DNA of 64,000 bases from Pseudomonas nitroreducens (GCF_024170165.1 NZ_JALJXP010000016.1:1-64000); one strand, 5' to 3'. Counted from the stretch's first letter, positions 10,238 to 19,524 are shown. Numbers and translations: made by a program. The notes: generated by a model from the sequence alone, not told the origin.

Positions 10238-11641
10238 GTGACCAGCCTCACCCAGCCCGTCTCCCGCGGACGGCGCACCGCCACCGAACTCAAGGAACTG
10301 CTGACCCTCGCAGCGCCCATCATGATCGCCCAGCTGGCGACCACCGCCATGGGCTTCGTCGATGCGGTAATGGCTGGCAGCGTGGGGCCGCGCGACCTGG
10401 CCGCGGTGGCGCTGGGCAACTCGATCTGGATTCCGATCTTCCTGCTGATGACCGGCACCCTGCTCGCGACCACCGCCAAGGTGGCCCAGCGCTACGGCGC
10501 GGGCGATCAGGCCGGCACCGGCCCGCTGGTGCGCCAGGCACTGTGGCTGGCGTTGCTGGTCGGCCCGCTGGCGGGGGCGACGCTGTGGCTGCTCTCCGAG
10601 CCGGTGCTGCGGGCGATGAAGGTCGAGGAGGCGCTGATCGAGCCGAGTTGCTTCTATCTGCGCGGCATCGCCTGCGGCCTGCCGGCAGTGGCGCTGTACC
10701 ACGTGCTGCGCTGTTTCAGCGACGGCCTGGGGCGCACCCGGCCGAGCATGGTGCTGGGCATCTGCGGGCTGATGCTGAACATCCCGATCAACTATGTGCT
10801 GATCTACGGCCACCTCGGTTTCCCGGCCCTGGGCGGCCCCGGCTGCGGTTGGGCCACCGGCTCGGTGATGTGGTTCATGCTGCTGGGCATGCTGGTCTGG
10901 GTGAACTGGGCCAAGGTCTACAAACCCAGCGAGCTGTTCCGCCACTGGGAGCTGCCACAGCCGAAGGTGATCGGCAGCCTGGTGGCGGTCGGCCTGCCGA
11001 TTGGCATCGCGGTGTTCGCCGAGTCGAGCATCTTCTCGGTGATCGCCTTGCTGATCGGTGAACTGGGCGAGAAGGTGGTAGCGGGCCACCAGGTGGCGCT
11101 GAACTTCAGCGCACTGGTGTTCATGATCCCCTACTCGCTGGCGATGGCCGTGACCGTCCGCGTCGGCCAGTCCCTGGGCGCCGGTGCCCCGCGCGATGCG
11201 CGCTTCGCCGCGGGCGTGGGCATGGGCGCGGCGCTGGCCTACGCCTGCGTCTCCGCCAGCGGCATGCTGCTGATGCGCGAACACATCGCCGGGCTCTATA
11301 CGCAAGACCCGGAAGTGCTGGCGCTGGCCGCCACGCTGCTGGTGTTCTCGGCGCTGTTCCAGTTCTCCGATGCCGTGCAGGTCACCGCCGCCGGAGCCCT
11401 GCGTGGCTACCAGGACACCCGCGCGACCATGATCATGACCCTGTTCGCCTACTGGGGCATCGGCCTGCCGGTGGGCTACAGCCTGGGTCTCACCCACTGG
11501 CTGCAGGAACCCACCGGCCCACGCGGCCTGTGGGAAGGCCTGATCGTCGGCCTGACCTGTGCCGCGGTAATGCTGTGCATCCGTCTGTCGCGCAGCGCCA
11601 GGCGGCAGATCGTGCTGAACGAGATGCGCACGGCGGCGTAA
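10238..11641 (+). CDS. MATE-family multidrug efflux transporter (NorM/PmpM-like)
   Basis: A 467-residue inner-membrane protein with the twelve hydrophobic segments of MATE transporters. The N-terminal half contains [20 protein letters not shown], where Asp and Gln residues mark the cation site of the NorM subfamily. It exports cationic drugs and dyes in exchange for H+ or Na+. In P. aeruginosa the homologue PmpM is H+-coupled and neighbours an EamA exporter and an XRE regulator as here. The start is a GTG with AAGGA 5 bases upstream. A strong hairpin terminator follows at 11657. Confidence 0.9.
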   Translation: MTSLTQPVSRGRRTATELKELLTLAAPIMIAQLATTAMGFVDAVMAGSVGPRDLAAVALGNSIWIPIFLLMTGTLLATTAKVAQRYGAGDQAGTGPLVRQALWLALLVGPLAGATLWLLSEPVLRAMKVEEALIEPSCFYLRGIACGLPAVALYHVLRCFSDGLGRTRPSMVLGICGLMLNIPINYVLIYGHLGFPALGGPGCGWATGSVMWFMLLGMLVWVNWAKVYKPSELFRHWELPQPKVIGSLVAVGLPIGIAVFAESSIFSVIALLIGELGEKVVAGHQVALNFSALVFMIPYSLAMAVTVRVGQSLGAGAPRDARFAAGVGMGAALAYACVSASGMLLMREHIAGLYTQDPEVLALAATLLVFSALFQFSDAVQVTAAGALRGYQDTRATMIMTLFAYWGIGLPVGYSLGLTHWLQEPTGPRGLWEGLIVGLTCAAVMLCIRLSRSARRQIVLNEMRTAA

Positions 11642-11656
11642 ATCCGCAGGATGCAG

Positions 11657-11680
11657 AAAAGCCGCCCGAGGGCGGCTTTT
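11657..11680. terminator. bidirectional terminator between MATE and EamA genes
   Basis: Perfect self-complementary AAAAGCCGCCC / GGGCGGCTTTT arms with a minimal loop and T runs on both strands. It lies between two convergent genes and can stop transcription from both sides. Confidence 0.9.
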
Positions 11681-11697
11681 TCGTAGCGCTTTGAGGA

Positions 11698-12573
11698 TCA
11701 GTCGGTGACCAGCGCCGGTTTCGGCCGACTGCTGAGCGTCGTGCCCACCGAAGCGACGATGATCGCGCCGATGGCGATCCACTGGTGCGAAGTCAGCTGC
11801 TCACCGAGGAACACCAGGCCGGACAGCGCGCCGAACGCCGGCTCGATGCTCATCAGGGTGCCGAAGGTACGCGCCGGCAGGCGGGTCAGTGCGATCATTT
11901 CCAGGGTGTAGGGCAAGGCGCTGGAGAGCACCGCCACGCCCAGCAGCGCCGGAAACAGACTGACATCGAACAGCGCCATGCCACTGTGCGCGAAGCCGAT
12001 CGGCGCCACGCAGATCGCCGCGATGCTGATGCCCAGCGCCGCGCCCTGGGCGCCCAGGTCATTGCCGGCACGTTGGCCGAAGATGATGTACAGCCCCCAG
12101 CAGACACCCGCTCCCAGCGCCAGTGCGGCGCCCTTCGGATCGATGCCGTGGCCGAAGTCGGCGATGGGCAGCAGCAGGCCGAGGCCTACCACAGCGATGG
12201 CGATCCACAGGAAGTCGAGCGGCTTGCGCGAATAATACAGCGCCACCGCCAGCGGCCCGGTGAACTCCAGCGCCACCGCGACCCCCAGCGGGATGGTCTG
12301 CAGCGCCATGTAGAAGGTCAGGTTCATCAGGCCCAGGGTCACGCCATAGATGAACAGCGGCTTGAGCGGCTTGCCGCGCAGCGAGGTGCGCCACGGACGC
12401 AGGATCGCCAGCAGGAGGATCGCGGCGAAGATCAGGCGCATGGAAGTCACGCCTTCGGCGCCGAGCACCGGGAACAGGCTCTTGGCGACCGAGGCACCGG
12501 TCTGGATCGAGGCCATGGACACGATCAGGATAAGGATGGGGAAGACAGTGGAAAGGAAGCGAGAGCGAGGCAT
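11698..12573 (-). CDS. EamA/DMT-family exporter, RhtA-like
   Basis: A 291-residue inner-membrane protein with ten predicted helices arranged as two EamA repeats. The second repeat contains SALPYTLEMIALTRLPARTF and SIEPAFGALSGLVFLGEQL, typical of the RhtA threonine/homoserine exporter branch. The substrate is probably a small amino acid or metabolite. The ATG at 12573 (MPRSRFLST) gives a normal-length protein that starts just before helix 1. It is divergent from an XRE/cupin regulator; the 82-base gap between the starts holds a symmetric operator-like sequence. Confidence 0.85.
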   Translation of the reverse strand: MPRSRFLSTVFPILILIVSMASIQTGASVAKSLFPVLGAEGVTSMRLIFAAILLLAILRPWRTSLRGKPLKPLFIYGVTLGLMNLTFYMALQTIPLGVAVALEFTGPLAVALYYSRKPLDFLWIAIAVVGLGLLLPIADFGHGIDPKGAALALGAGVCWGLYIIFGQRAGNDLGAQGAALGISIAAICVAPIGFAHSGMALFDVSLFPALLGVAVLSSALPYTLEMIALTRLPARTFGTLMSIEPAFGALSGLVFLGEQLTSHQWIAIGAIIVASVGTTLSSRPKPALVTD

Positions 12574-12623
12574 GATGCGGACCTGAACAGGCGTTGCAAC
12601 GGTTGGGATTTCTTGGTTGACTG

Positions 12624-12644
12624 TTATGCGCAACATAATGCGCA
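12624..12644. promoter_or_regulatory. operator-like palindromes between EamA exporter and XRE/cupin regulator
   Basis: Two TGCGCA palindromes (12627-12632 and 12639-12644) are separated by ACATAA. An additional inverted repeat TTATG / CATAA (12624-12628, 12634-12638) overlaps them. It lies 11 bases before the regulator start and about 50 bases before the exporter start, well placed for control of both. The XRE protein is the obvious candidate ligand; this is inference. Confidence 0.6.
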
Positions 12645-12655
12645 AAAAGGCCAGA

Positions 12656-13228
12656 ATGAGCAATATACTGCCCACTCCTTCCGAACGCCCCAGCGTGCTG
12701 GTGCATGTCGCCGACAACGTGAAGACCCACCGCCGCGGCGCCGGCCTGAGCCAGGACGCGCTGGCCAAGGCCTCGGGCGTCAGCCGCAGGATGCTGGTCG
12801 GTATCGAGAGCGGCGACACCAACGTCAGCCTCGCCACCCTCGACCGTATCGCCGCGGCCCTGCAAGTCACCTTCGCCGACCTGGTTCGGCCGCCATCCAC
12901 CGGCGGCTTGTCCCGTGTGGATGCCGTCGCCTGGGGCGGCGAGCAGGCCGACAGCCGCGGCACCCTCCTCGCCAGCACCCCGGCCACGCGCCAGGCCGAA
13001 CTCTGGCACTGGACCCTCGCCCCCGGCGACCGCTACAACGCCGAGCCCGACGCCGAGGGCTGGTACGACATGGCCTATGTCATCGAAGGCCGGCTGACCA
13101 TCGTCCTTGCCGACGAGACCGTGGAGGTCGACGCTGGTGGATTCCATGTGTTCAAGAGCAACCAGCCATTTTCCTACCAGAACCATGGGGCTGTACTAGT
13201 GCGGTTCGTGCGGAACGTCGTGAATTGA
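12656..13228 (+). CDS. XRE-family regulator with C-terminal cupin domain
   Basis: A 190-residue protein. Residues about 15-75 form an XRE helix-turn-helix (GLSQDALAKASGVSRRMLVG, then ESGDTNVSLATLDRIA). Residues about 105-190 form a cupin_2 sensor barrel (WHWTLAPGDRYNAEPDAEG, YVIEGRLTIVLADETVEVDA). Such XRE-cupin proteins are usually repressors that bind a small metabolite. The ATG at 12656 with AAAAAGG upstream is preferred over in-frame starts at 12617-12640, which would place the operator inside the gene. It is divergent from the EamA exporter it likely controls. Confidence 0.85.
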   Translation: MSNILPTPSERPSVLVHVADNVKTHRRGAGLSQDALAKASGVSRRMLVGIESGDTNVSLATLDRIAAALQVTFADLVRPPSTGGLSRVDAVAWGGEQADSRGTLLASTPATRQAELWHWTLAPGDRYNAEPDAEGWYDMAYVIEGRLTIVLADETVEVDAGGFHVFKSNQPFSYQNHGAVLVRFVRNVVN

Positions 13229-13474
13229 GGGTTCGCGCTCGGTGTTTATGCGCCGCATCGGCGTGCGCTGGGACTACGTGTTTCGCCTCCTCGGGCGAGT
13301 CACTTTCTCAAACGCCAGAAAGTAACCAAAGGGCTTGCCCCTCCATCCGGTTTTTCGCTTGGGGCGAAAAATACCCTCGTTGAAAGGGGCCCTCCGGAGT
13401 GCGCGGACGTTTTTCTGGAAATCCTCAAGAACCAAAGAAAAAGCCGGCATGAAGCGGGCCTTCATCATCAGTAC
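13229..13474. other. intergenic stretch with no gene
   Basis: The gap between the XRE/cupin gene and phnX is about 410 bases (13229-13640). The part 13290-13420, with phrases such as CAAACGCCAGAAAGTAACC, resembles a non-coding block I recall as scattered through Pseudomonas genomes. Short open frames here lack ribosome sites and look spurious. The rest of the gap holds a repeat and the phnX terminator, listed separately. Confidence 0.5.
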
Positions 13475-13550
13475 GTAGGGCGCATAACCCGGAACGGGTT
13501 ATCCGCCGATGCCCCCACGGCGGATAACGCTGGCGCGTTATGCGCCCTAC
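13475..13550. repeat. dispersed nested palindrome, family B copy 1
   Basis: A 76-base nested inverted repeat. Outer arms GTAGGGCGCATAAC (13475-13488) and GTTATGCGCCCTAC (13537-13550) match perfectly. Inner arms GTTATCCGCC (13498-13507) and GGCGGATAAC (13519-13528) also match. Copies at 16719-16789 and 25768-25821 show it is a dispersed family confined to intergenic DNA. Confidence 0.85.
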
Positions 13551-13594
13551 GGTCTGGATCGTGAAGAGAGCCCCACCCGCCCAACCAGCACCAA

Positions 13595-13620
13595 AAAGAA
13601 AGGCCCGCACCAGGCGGGCC
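13595..13620 (-). terminator. terminator of the phnW-phnX operon
   Basis: Minus-strand hairpin GGCCCGC / GCGGGCC with a 5-base loop, followed by a T-rich tract (TTTCTTTTTGG), 21 bases after the phnX stop codon. Confidence 0.8.
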
Positions 13621-13640
13621 CTTCTTCTGAACACCCAGCG

Positions 13641-14468
13641 TCAGTTGCCCTGCGGCATCTCACCCCGCGCCAGACGCGCATTGATATCGGCAATCACCGC
13701 CGGCAGTTCGGCGATGGTGTCGATCAGGTAGTGCGGGCGCGAGCCTTCGAACATCTGGCCGATGCGGCGGCGCTCCTGGTCCAGCTTCTCCGCCGGCAGC
13801 GCCTTGTATTGCTCGTAGGTCAGGCCCAGGGCGTTGCCCGAGCAGGTCAGCGCCACGGTCCACATGCCGGCGCTGCGGCCTTCGAGGATGCCCGGCCAGG
13901 TGTCGTCGACCTTCACGCAGGCCGCCACGTCGTTGATGCCCAGGGCAATCACGTTGGCCAGTGCCTGAGCCGGGTGCGGACGGCCATTGGGGACTTCATC
14001 GGTAGCAACGACATGGTCGGCGACGTAGCCGTTGGTCTTCGCCAGGGCGACGACTTTCTCCATCACCACCGCCGGGTAGCCGGAGCAGGAACCGATCTTC
14101 AGCCCGCCCTTGCGCAGGGTGGCGATGGCGTCCAGCGCGCCGGGGATCAGCGCCGAGTGCTCGGCGATCTTCTCGATCTGCAGCGGCATGAAGCGCTCGT
14201 AGATGGCGGTGACGTCATCATCGCTCGGCACGCGACCGAACTTGGCCTTGTAGCGCTCGGCAATGGCCGGGATGTCGCACAGGGTGCGGATATGGTCCCA
14301 CTTGCCCATGCCCATCGGGCCGCGGGCTTCTTCCAGGCTGACCTGCACGCCGAACTCGGCGAAGGCCTCGACGAAGATCTGGGTCGGCGCGAAGGAGCCG
14401 AAGTCGACGACGGTGCCGGCCCAGTCGAGGATCACAGCTTGCAGTTGCTGGGGTTGCTGGTAATTCAT
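13641..14468 (-). CDS. phnX: phosphonoacetaldehyde hydrolase PhnX
   Basis: A 275-residue HAD-superfamily enzyme of the usual PhnX length. The HAD nucleophile is D15 in [14 protein letters not shown]. The Schiff-base lysine that activates the aldehyde is K56 in [11 protein letters not shown], and KVDDTWPGI holds the acidic metal site. It cleaves the C-P bond of phosphonoacetaldehyde, giving acetaldehyde and phosphate, after PhnW deaminates 2-aminoethylphosphonate. The ATG at 14468 is chosen because the HAD motif then follows at the normal distance. It lies 32 bases downstream of phnW and ends at a terminator. Confidence 0.95.
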   Translation of the reverse strand: MNYQQPQQLQAVILDWAGTVVDFGSFAPTQIFVEAFAEFGVQVSLEEARGPMGMGKWDHIRTLCDIPAIAERYKAKFGRVPSDDDVTAIYERFMPLQIEKIAEHSALIPGALDAIATLRKGGLKIGSCSGYPAVVMEKVVALAKTNGYVADHVVATDEVPNGRPHPAQALANVIALGINDVAACVKVDDTWPGILEGRSAGMWTVALTCSGNALGLTYEQYKALPAEKLDQERRRIGQMFEGSRPHYLIDTIAELPAVIADINARLARGEMPQGN

Positions 14469-14500
14469 GGCATTCAATCCTGTAGGAATTCGGGCGGACA

Positions 14501-15616
14501 TCAGATTTCGAAGACTTCCATTTCCTTCAGCGTCTCGGCGATGGCCGCGACGGCGGCGCGCATGCCGCTGGCGTCGACCTGGCCGATGCAACCGACGCGG
14601 AAGGTTTCCACCTGGGTCAGCTTGCCCGGGTAGAGGATGAAGCCCTTCTCGCGCACCCGGTTGTAGAACTCGGTGAAGGTGTAGCGGGCGTCGCTCGGGG
14701 CGTGGAAGGTGACGATGATCGGTGCCTGGATCTCGGCCGGCAGAAAGCTGCGCAAGCCCAGTTCGGCCATCTCCGCCAGCAGAGTCTGGCAATTGTTTGC
14801 GTAACGCTGATGACGGGCGGCGAGACCACCCTCCTCCTCGTACTGGCTCAGCGCTTCGTGCAGCGCGGCGACCACGTGGGTCGGCGGCGTGAATCGCCAC
14901 TGGCCGGTCTTGGCCATGTAGGCGTGCTGGTCCTGCAGGTCCATGGACAGCGAATGGCAGTTGCCGGCGCTGGCGTTCAGGGCGGCACTACGGGCGAAGA
15001 CGAAGCCCATGCCCGGCACGCCTTCCAGGCACTTGCCGGAGGCGGCGATCAGCGCATCGAAGGGGATCTGCCGGGCGTCGATATCGAGCGCGCCGAAGGA
15101 GCTCATGGCATCGATGATCAGGCGCTTGCCGTGGGATTCGATGACCTTGGCGATCTCGGCCAGCGGATTGAGGATGCCGGTGCTGGTTTCGCAGTGGATC
15201 AGGGCGACGTGGGTGACGCTCGGGTCCGCGCTGAGCAGGCGGTCGACGTCGGCGGCAGTGGTCGGCACGTCCTCTTCGGTTTCGAAGGTGCTGAACTCGC
15301 GGCCGATCACCTGGCAGATCTTCGCCAGGCGCTTGCCATAGGCGCCGTTGATCAGCACCAGCACCTTGCCGTCACGCGGCACCAGGGTGCCGATGGCAGC
15401 TTCGACGGAGAAGGTGCCGCTGCCCTGCAGGGGCACGCAGGTGTGGCTCGCTTCGCCGTGGATGATCGCCAGCAGGCGCCTGCAGACGTCGGCGGTCAGG
15501 TCGTTGAAGTCGCGGTCCCAGGAACCCCAGTCGACCATCATGGCGCGACGGGTGCGGGGGGACGTGGTCAGCGGACCGGGAGTCAGCAGGATGGGGGCTC
15601 GCTCGGCAGTGCTCAT
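14501..15616 (-). CDS. phnW: 2-aminoethylphosphonate:pyruvate transaminase PhnW
   Basis: A 371-residue class V PLP aminotransferase matching PhnW length. It starts [19 protein letters not shown], has the substrate-binding [12 protein letters not shown] segment and the PLP lysine K195 in [12 protein letters not shown]. It moves the amino group of 2-aminoethylphosphonate to pyruvate, producing phosphonoacetaldehyde and alanine. GAGG precedes the ATG. It forms an operon with phnX and is divergent from a LysR-type gene that probably controls it. Confidence 0.95.
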   Translation of the reverse strand: MSTAERAPILLTPGPLTTSPRTRRAMMVDWGSWDRDFNDLTADVCRRLLAIIHGEASHTCVPLQGSGTFSVEAAIGTLVPRDGKVLVLINGAYGKRLAKICQVIGREFSTFETEEDVPTTAADVDRLLSADPSVTHVALIHCETSTGILNPLAEIAKVIESHGKRLIIDAMSSFGALDIDARQIPFDALIAASGKCLEGVPGMGFVFARSAALNASAGNCHSLSMDLQDQHAYMAKTGQWRFTPPTHVVAALHEALSQYEEEGGLAARHQRYANNCQTLLAEMAELGLRSFLPAEIQAPIIVTFHAPSDARYTFTEFYNRVREKGFILYPGKLTQVETFRVGCIGQVDASGMRAAVAAIAETLKEMEVFEI

Positions 15617-15713
15617 GCTCGATTCCTCTTTCGTGGGAACGTCGTCAGGGCTGAATTCGCTTGGGCCGGGCGGGTTCGCGGCGGCCTGGGCATAACTTGC
15701 CGGCCGGGCAGAT

Positions 15714-15737
15714 ATCGTTCAAATTGTTTATCACGAT
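15714..15737. promoter_or_regulatory. possible LysR site between phnW and its divergent regulator
   Basis: Inverted arms ATCGT (15714-15718) and ACGAT (15733-15737) flank an AT-rich 14-base centre that contains TTCAAATTG. The location in the 148-base divergent gap, near the start of the LysR gene, fits an autoregulatory site. The arms are short, so the match could be chance. Confidence 0.4.
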
Positions 15738-15764
15738 GCACTGCATAAGCCGGACATATACCTT

Positions 15765-16625
15765 ATGAACCTCTTCCAGCTCCGCGCCTTCGACGCCGTC
15801 GCCCGCGAACGCAGCTTCACCCGCGCCGCCGAGCGCCTGTTCATCAGCCAGCCGGCGGTGACCGGGCATGTGAAGGCGCTGGAGGAGCACTACCAGGTCA
15901 ACCTGTTCCGCCGCACCGCGCGCGGCGTCGAGCTGACAGAAGATGGCGTTCGGCTGTCAGCGATCAGTCGCACGCTGTTCGCCCTGGAGGAGGAAGCCGA
16001 GGCCGTGCTCGATGCCAGCCGCGAGCTGGTGACCGGGCGCATCGAAGTGGCCGCCGACGGCCCGCACCTGGTGATGCCGATGCTTGCCCGGTTGCGCGCG
16101 CGTTACCCCGGCATCACCGTCAACCTGCGCCTGGGCAACGCACAGGAGACCCTTGCCGCGCTGATGGACGAGCATGTCGATATCGCCGTGCTGACCGAGG
16201 TGGAGCCGCGCGCCGGGCTGTTCCTGCGCGAGCTGGTGGAGTCACGCATCTGTGCCCTGGTGCCGGCCAGCCATGCCTGGAGCGAGCATGCCGGGGAGTT
16301 GCCGCTGGGTGGGCTGGACCAGCAGATCATGGTGCTGCGCGAGCCCGACTCGATCACCCGGCGTACCTTCGATGCGGCCTGCTCGACGGCTTCGGTCGAG
16401 CCCCGCGTGCTGCTGGAACTGGACAGCCGCGAAGCGGTGACCGAAGCGGTGGCGGCGGAGCTGGGGATCGGCATCGTGTCGTCGCTGGAGGTCAGTCCGG
16501 ACCCGCGGGTGAAGGCAATTCCGCTGAGCGGTGACGGCCTGCTCAACCGCCACTCCATCGGCTGCCTGGAGCGGCGCCGGGGATTGCGGGTGGTGAGTGC
16601 TTTTCTGGAGTTGGCGCAGGACTGA
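15765..16625 (+). CDS. LysR-family regulator divergent from phnW
   Basis: A 286-residue LysR-type regulator. The N-terminal winged helix-turn-helix occupies residues 1-60 (FDAVARERSFTRAAERLFIS, QPAVTGHVKALEE). The effector domain begins near residue 90 (GRIEVAADGPHLVMPML). The arrangement matches the usual pairing of a LysR gene with phnWX, so it is probably the activator responding to 2-aminoethylphosphonate or a product. A REP-like palindrome and a family B repeat follow its stop codon. Confidence 0.88.
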   Translation: MNLFQLRAFDAVARERSFTRAAERLFISQPAVTGHVKALEEHYQVNLFRRTARGVELTEDGVRLSAISRTLFALEEEAEAVLDASRELVTGRIEVAADGPHLVMPMLARLRARYPGITVNLRLGNAQETLAALMDEHVDIAVLTEVEPRAGLFLRELVESRICALVPASHAWSEHAGELPLGGLDQQIMVLREPDSITRRTFDAACSTASVEPRVLLELDSREAVTEAVAAELGIGIVSSLEVSPDPRVKAIPLSGDGLLNRHSIGCLERRRGLRVVSAFLELAQD

Positions 16626-16644
16626 TGGTCCACGCCTGAATCGA

Positions 16645-16693
16645 CTGCAGGAGCGCGCCAGGCGCGCGATCACGGGCATGGCCCGCTCCTGCA
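16645..16693. repeat. REP-like palindrome, family A copy 2 (inverted)
   Basis: Starts CTGCAGGAGCGCGCC and ends GGCCCGCTCCTGCA, forming an interrupted palindrome. It is the reverse complement of the arrangement at 25631-25680, with a few changes. Lies 20 bases after the LysR stop codon and could fold at the 3' end of that transcript. Confidence 0.8.
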
Positions 16694-16718
16694 ACAGCGC
16701 CGCGCGTTGAGTTCCCCT

Positions 16719-16789
16719 GTAGGGCGCATAACGCCCAGGGCGTTATCCGCCGTCCTGGCGGATAACCCGTTCCGGGTTATTCGCCCTAC
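16719..16789. repeat. dispersed nested palindrome, family B copy 2
   Basis: Outer arms GTAGGGCGCATAAC (16719-16732) and GTTATTCGCCCTAC (16776-16789) differ by one base. Inner GTTATCCGCC / GGCGGATAAC arms are conserved, as in the 13475 copy. It sits between two convergent LysR genes. Confidence 0.85.
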
Positions 16790-16829
16790 GGGTGCCGACG
16801 GAACCTTCGGAAGGATGCGACCAGTCGCC

Positions 16830-17708
16830 CTACTCCGAGGGCAGATCTTCCTTCACCAGGTCGAGAAAGGTCGCCACGATCCGCCGCGTGCTCTGCTCAC
16901 GCAGGCACACCAGGGTCTCGCTCATGCGCCAGTGGCAGTCGAGGATCGGCAGCGCATGCACCCGCGCATCCGCCCCCAGTTCGGCGGCCGACACCACACC
17001 GACGCCAATCCCCACCGCCACCGCTTCCAGCGATGCCTCGCGGCCTTCCACCTCGATGGCCGGGCGGATGCGCAGCCCGGCACGGGCCATTTCCGCCTCC
17101 AGCATCTGCCGGGTCACCGAGCCCTGCTCGCGCAGTACCAGCGGGGCGTTGTCGAGGTCGGCCAGTTCGATGGACTCGCGCCCGGCCCAGGGATGACCAC
17201 GGCCAACGAAGGCAACGATGGGGTCGCTGCGCAGGGTGAAGGTCAGCAGGCGTTCGTCCTGGACCTCGCGGCCCAGCAGCGCCAGGTCCGCCTGGTAGTC
17301 GAACAGGCGCTGCAGGGATTCGTCGGTGTTGCCGGTCTCCAGCTTCACGCGGATGCCCGGATGGCGCTGGCAGAAGCGCGCGATCTGCGGCAATACGTGC
17401 ACCGGCGCATCCACCGCCAGAGTCAGGCTGCCGGTCTGCAGCGCACTGGATTCCTGCAGCAATTCCTGCGCCTCGGCCTCGATCACGAACAGCCGCTGGG
17501 TCACTGCCAGCAGGCGTTCGCCCAGTTCGGTCAGGCGCACCGAGCGCTTGTTGCGGTGGAACAGCAGCACGCCGTAGCGTTCCTCCAGCTTGCGCACCTG
17601 GTCGGAGATCGCCGGCTGGGTGAGGAACAGGCGCTCGGCGGCGCGGGTGAAGCTGCCGTGCACGGCAACGGCATGGAAGGCCTTGAGCTGGGCGTGGGAA
17701 ACGGACAT
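16830..17708 (-). CDS. second LysR-family regulator of the phosphonate region
   Basis: A 292-residue LysR-type regulator. DNA-binding domain at residues 1-60 (HAVAVHGSFTRAAERLFLTQ, PAISDQVRKLEERYG), effector domain from about residue 90 (GSLTLAVDAPVHVLPQIARF). It resembles the LysR at 15765 in layout, suggesting an ancestral duplication. It is divergent from the organophosphate-antiporter-type gene at 18042, so it likely controls uptake. The ATG at 17708 is chosen to place the helix-turn-helix at the normal distance; upstream in-frame sequence is AT-rich and unlike coding DNA. Confidence 0.85.
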   Translation of the reverse strand: MSVSHAQLKAFHAVAVHGSFTRAAERLFLTQPAISDQVRKLEERYGVLLFHRNKRSVRLTELGERLLAVTQRLFVIEAEAQELLQESSALQTGSLTLAVDAPVHVLPQIARFCQRHPGIRVKLETGNTDESLQRLFDYQADLALLGREVQDERLLTFTLRSDPIVAFVGRGHPWAGRESIELADLDNAPLVLREQGSVTRQMLEAEMARAGLRIRPAIEVEGREASLEAVAVGIGVGVVSAAELGADARVHALPILDCHWRMSETLVCLREQSTRRIVATFLDLVKEDLPSE

Positions 17709-17830
17709 GGGCGCGCCTCTGCAGGAAGGTTCTGACCGTCTTATCGCCAGACGACGGAAAGCGACTACGAGGTCATTCACGCAAAACACTAGCGTCATGG
17801 CGCAGTGTCATACAAGCCCAGCTTATTTTT

Positions 17831-17851
17831 GAAATCTGATAAATCGATTTC
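17831..17851. promoter_or_regulatory. palindromic LysR-like site in the 17709-18041 divergent gap
   Basis: GAAATC (17831-17836) and GATTTC (17846-17851) form an inverted repeat around TGATAAATC, inside an AT-rich island that stands out from the GC-rich surroundings. The 333-base gap between the LysR gene and the MFS gene holds no other recognisable feature. The T-N11-A type spacing fits LysR-family sites. Confidence 0.5.
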
Positions 17852-18041
17852 AGTTATTTATTCGAAATTGTTTCCATCCCTCCACCGCCGCTGCAACCCA
17901 CCGGTTCGCAGCGGCGGCACAGAACAGCCTCAGCGCTTCTGACCCGCACCGCGAAGACGGTGCGACGTGCTTCGACAACAACAATAAAAAAGGCGTTACC
18001 CACTGACTGCCGGCACAGCACAACAACAACGAGGTCAGACC

Positions 18042-19400
18042 ATGCTCAACCCTCACGGCACCGCTTCGCCGCGCTCTTCCCTTGCACGCTGGAGATGGCA
18101 GATCTTCGCCATCACCTGGCTGGCCTACGCGGCCTTCTACTTCACCCGCAAAGCTTTCTCGGTGGCCAAGCTCGGCATCGCCGAAGACCCCTCCTTCCAT
18201 CTCGACAAGATCGCGATGGCCAACCTCGACGCCATCTACCTCGCCGCTTACGCGGTGGGCCAGTTCACCTGGGGCGTCTTCGCCGATCGCTACGGCCCGC
18301 GCGTGGTGGTGTTCGGCGGCCTGCTGATCTCCGCCGCCGCCGCCCTGGTGATGGGCAGCTTCGCCACCCTGCCGATCTTCGCCACCTGCATGGTGGTCCA
18401 GGGCCTGGCGCAATCCACCGGCTGGTCCGGGCTGTGCAAGAACATCGGCAGCTTCTTCGCCACCCACGAACGCGGCCGCGTGCTCGGGTTGTGGAGCACC
18501 TGCTACGCCTTCGGCGGTCTGGTCGCCTCGCCCTTTGCCGGCTGGTGGGCCTACGAAGTGTTCGGCACCTGGCACGCAGCGTTCTACTCCACCGCCGCCG
18601 TGGTCGGTGCGGTCGCCATCCTGTTCCTCCTGCTGCAACGCAACCGCCCGCAGGACGTCGGCCTGCCGCCGGTGGAAGCCGATGTGCAGCAACCCGAGGC
18701 GGTGAACTACGCCGGCTTCAAGCACGAGGGCGAGAACGGCAAATCCCTGCGCATCCTCGGCAAGGTGCTGCGCAACCGCACCGTGCTGACCCTGGGCCTG
18801 GCGTACTTCCTGCTCAAGCCGGCGCGCTACGCGATCCTGCTGTGGGGCCCGGTGATCGTCTACGAACGCATGCCGGGGCTGGGCAAGGTCGGCGCGGCGA
18901 TCCTGCCGTCGGCGTTCGAGGTCGCCGGGCTGCTCGGGCCGATCCTGATCGGCTTTGCCTCCGACCGCATCTTCGGCGCACGGCGCATGCCCGCCTGCGT
19001 GATCAGCCTGCTCGGCCTGACGGTGTGCCTGGCGCTGTTCGTCCCGGCCATGCAGACCGGCAGCAGCCTGCTGGTGCTGGCCCTGCTGTTCATGATGGGC
19101 CTGACCCTGTACGGACCGGACTCGATGATCAGCGGCTCCGCCGCCGTGGACTTCGGCACTGGCGAAGCGGCCGGCACCGCGGCGGGTTTCGTCAACGGCT
19201 GCGGCTCCATCGGCGCGATCCTCGGCGGCCTGCTGCCGGGCTACTTCGACACCTACAGCGTGTTCATCGGTTTCACCGTCACCGCGCTGATCGCCGCCGG
19301 CATCCTCATCCCGCACTGGAACAGCCGCCCGGAAGCGGCCAGCCAGGCCAAGCCCGCCAGCGAAGAGCCGAGTCTGAACGCACGCCCGGTGCGCTCCTGA
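18042..19400 (+). CDS. MFS transporter of the organophosphate:phosphate antiporter type
   Basis: A 452-residue inner-membrane protein with twelve predicted helices. The first helix region WLAYAAFYFTRKAFSVAKLG resembles GlpT/UhpT/PgtP, where an Arg in helix 1 (here in FYFTRK) binds the substrate phosphate. With phnW, phnX and two LysR genes alongside, the likely cargo is a phosphonate such as 2-aminoethylphosphonate or phosphonoacetate instead of a sugar phosphate; that is inference. GAGGT precedes the ATG. The C-terminal 25 residues are hydrophilic. A strong terminator follows. Confidence 0.82.
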   Translation: MLNPHGTASPRSSLARWRWQIFAITWLAYAAFYFTRKAFSVAKLGIAEDPSFHLDKIAMANLDAIYLAAYAVGQFTWGVFADRYGPRVVVFGGLLISAAAALVMGSFATLPIFATCMVVQGLAQSTGWSGLCKNIGSFFATHERGRVLGLWSTCYAFGGLVASPFAGWWAYEVFGTWHAAFYSTAAVVGAVAILFLLLQRNRPQDVGLPPVEADVQQPEAVNYAGFKHEGENGKSLRILGKVLRNRTVLTLGLAYFLLKPARYAILLWGPVIVYERMPGLGKVGAAILPSAFEVAGLLGPILIGFASDRIFGARRMPACVISLLGLTVCLALFVPAMQTGSSLLVLALLFMMGLTLYGPDSMISGSAAVDFGTGEAAGTAAGFVNGCGSIGAILGGLLPGYFDTYSVFIGFTVTALIAAGILIPHWNSRPEAASQAKPASEEPSLNARPVRS

Positions 19401-19435
19401 GTCCCGCTTACCCCTCACCGGCCGGCTGAGGGAAT

Positions 19436-19468
19436 GGGCGAGGCGCCCCGCGCGCCTCGCCCTTTTTT
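19436..19468 (+). terminator. Rho-independent terminator after the antiporter gene
   Basis: Stem GGGCGAGGCG / CGCCTCGCCC (19436-19445 and 19453-19462) with a 7-base loop, followed directly by six T. Confidence 0.92.
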
Positions 19469-19524
19469 CGTTTCCCCGTACACATCCGGAACCACGGATG
19501 GGCTTGTGCCATCAGCCTCACCTG

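Noticed and set aside
13290-13470. Short open frames in the gap before phnX
   Set aside because: No ribosome sites and no protein-like composition. The sequence resembles a non-coding block common in Pseudomonas.
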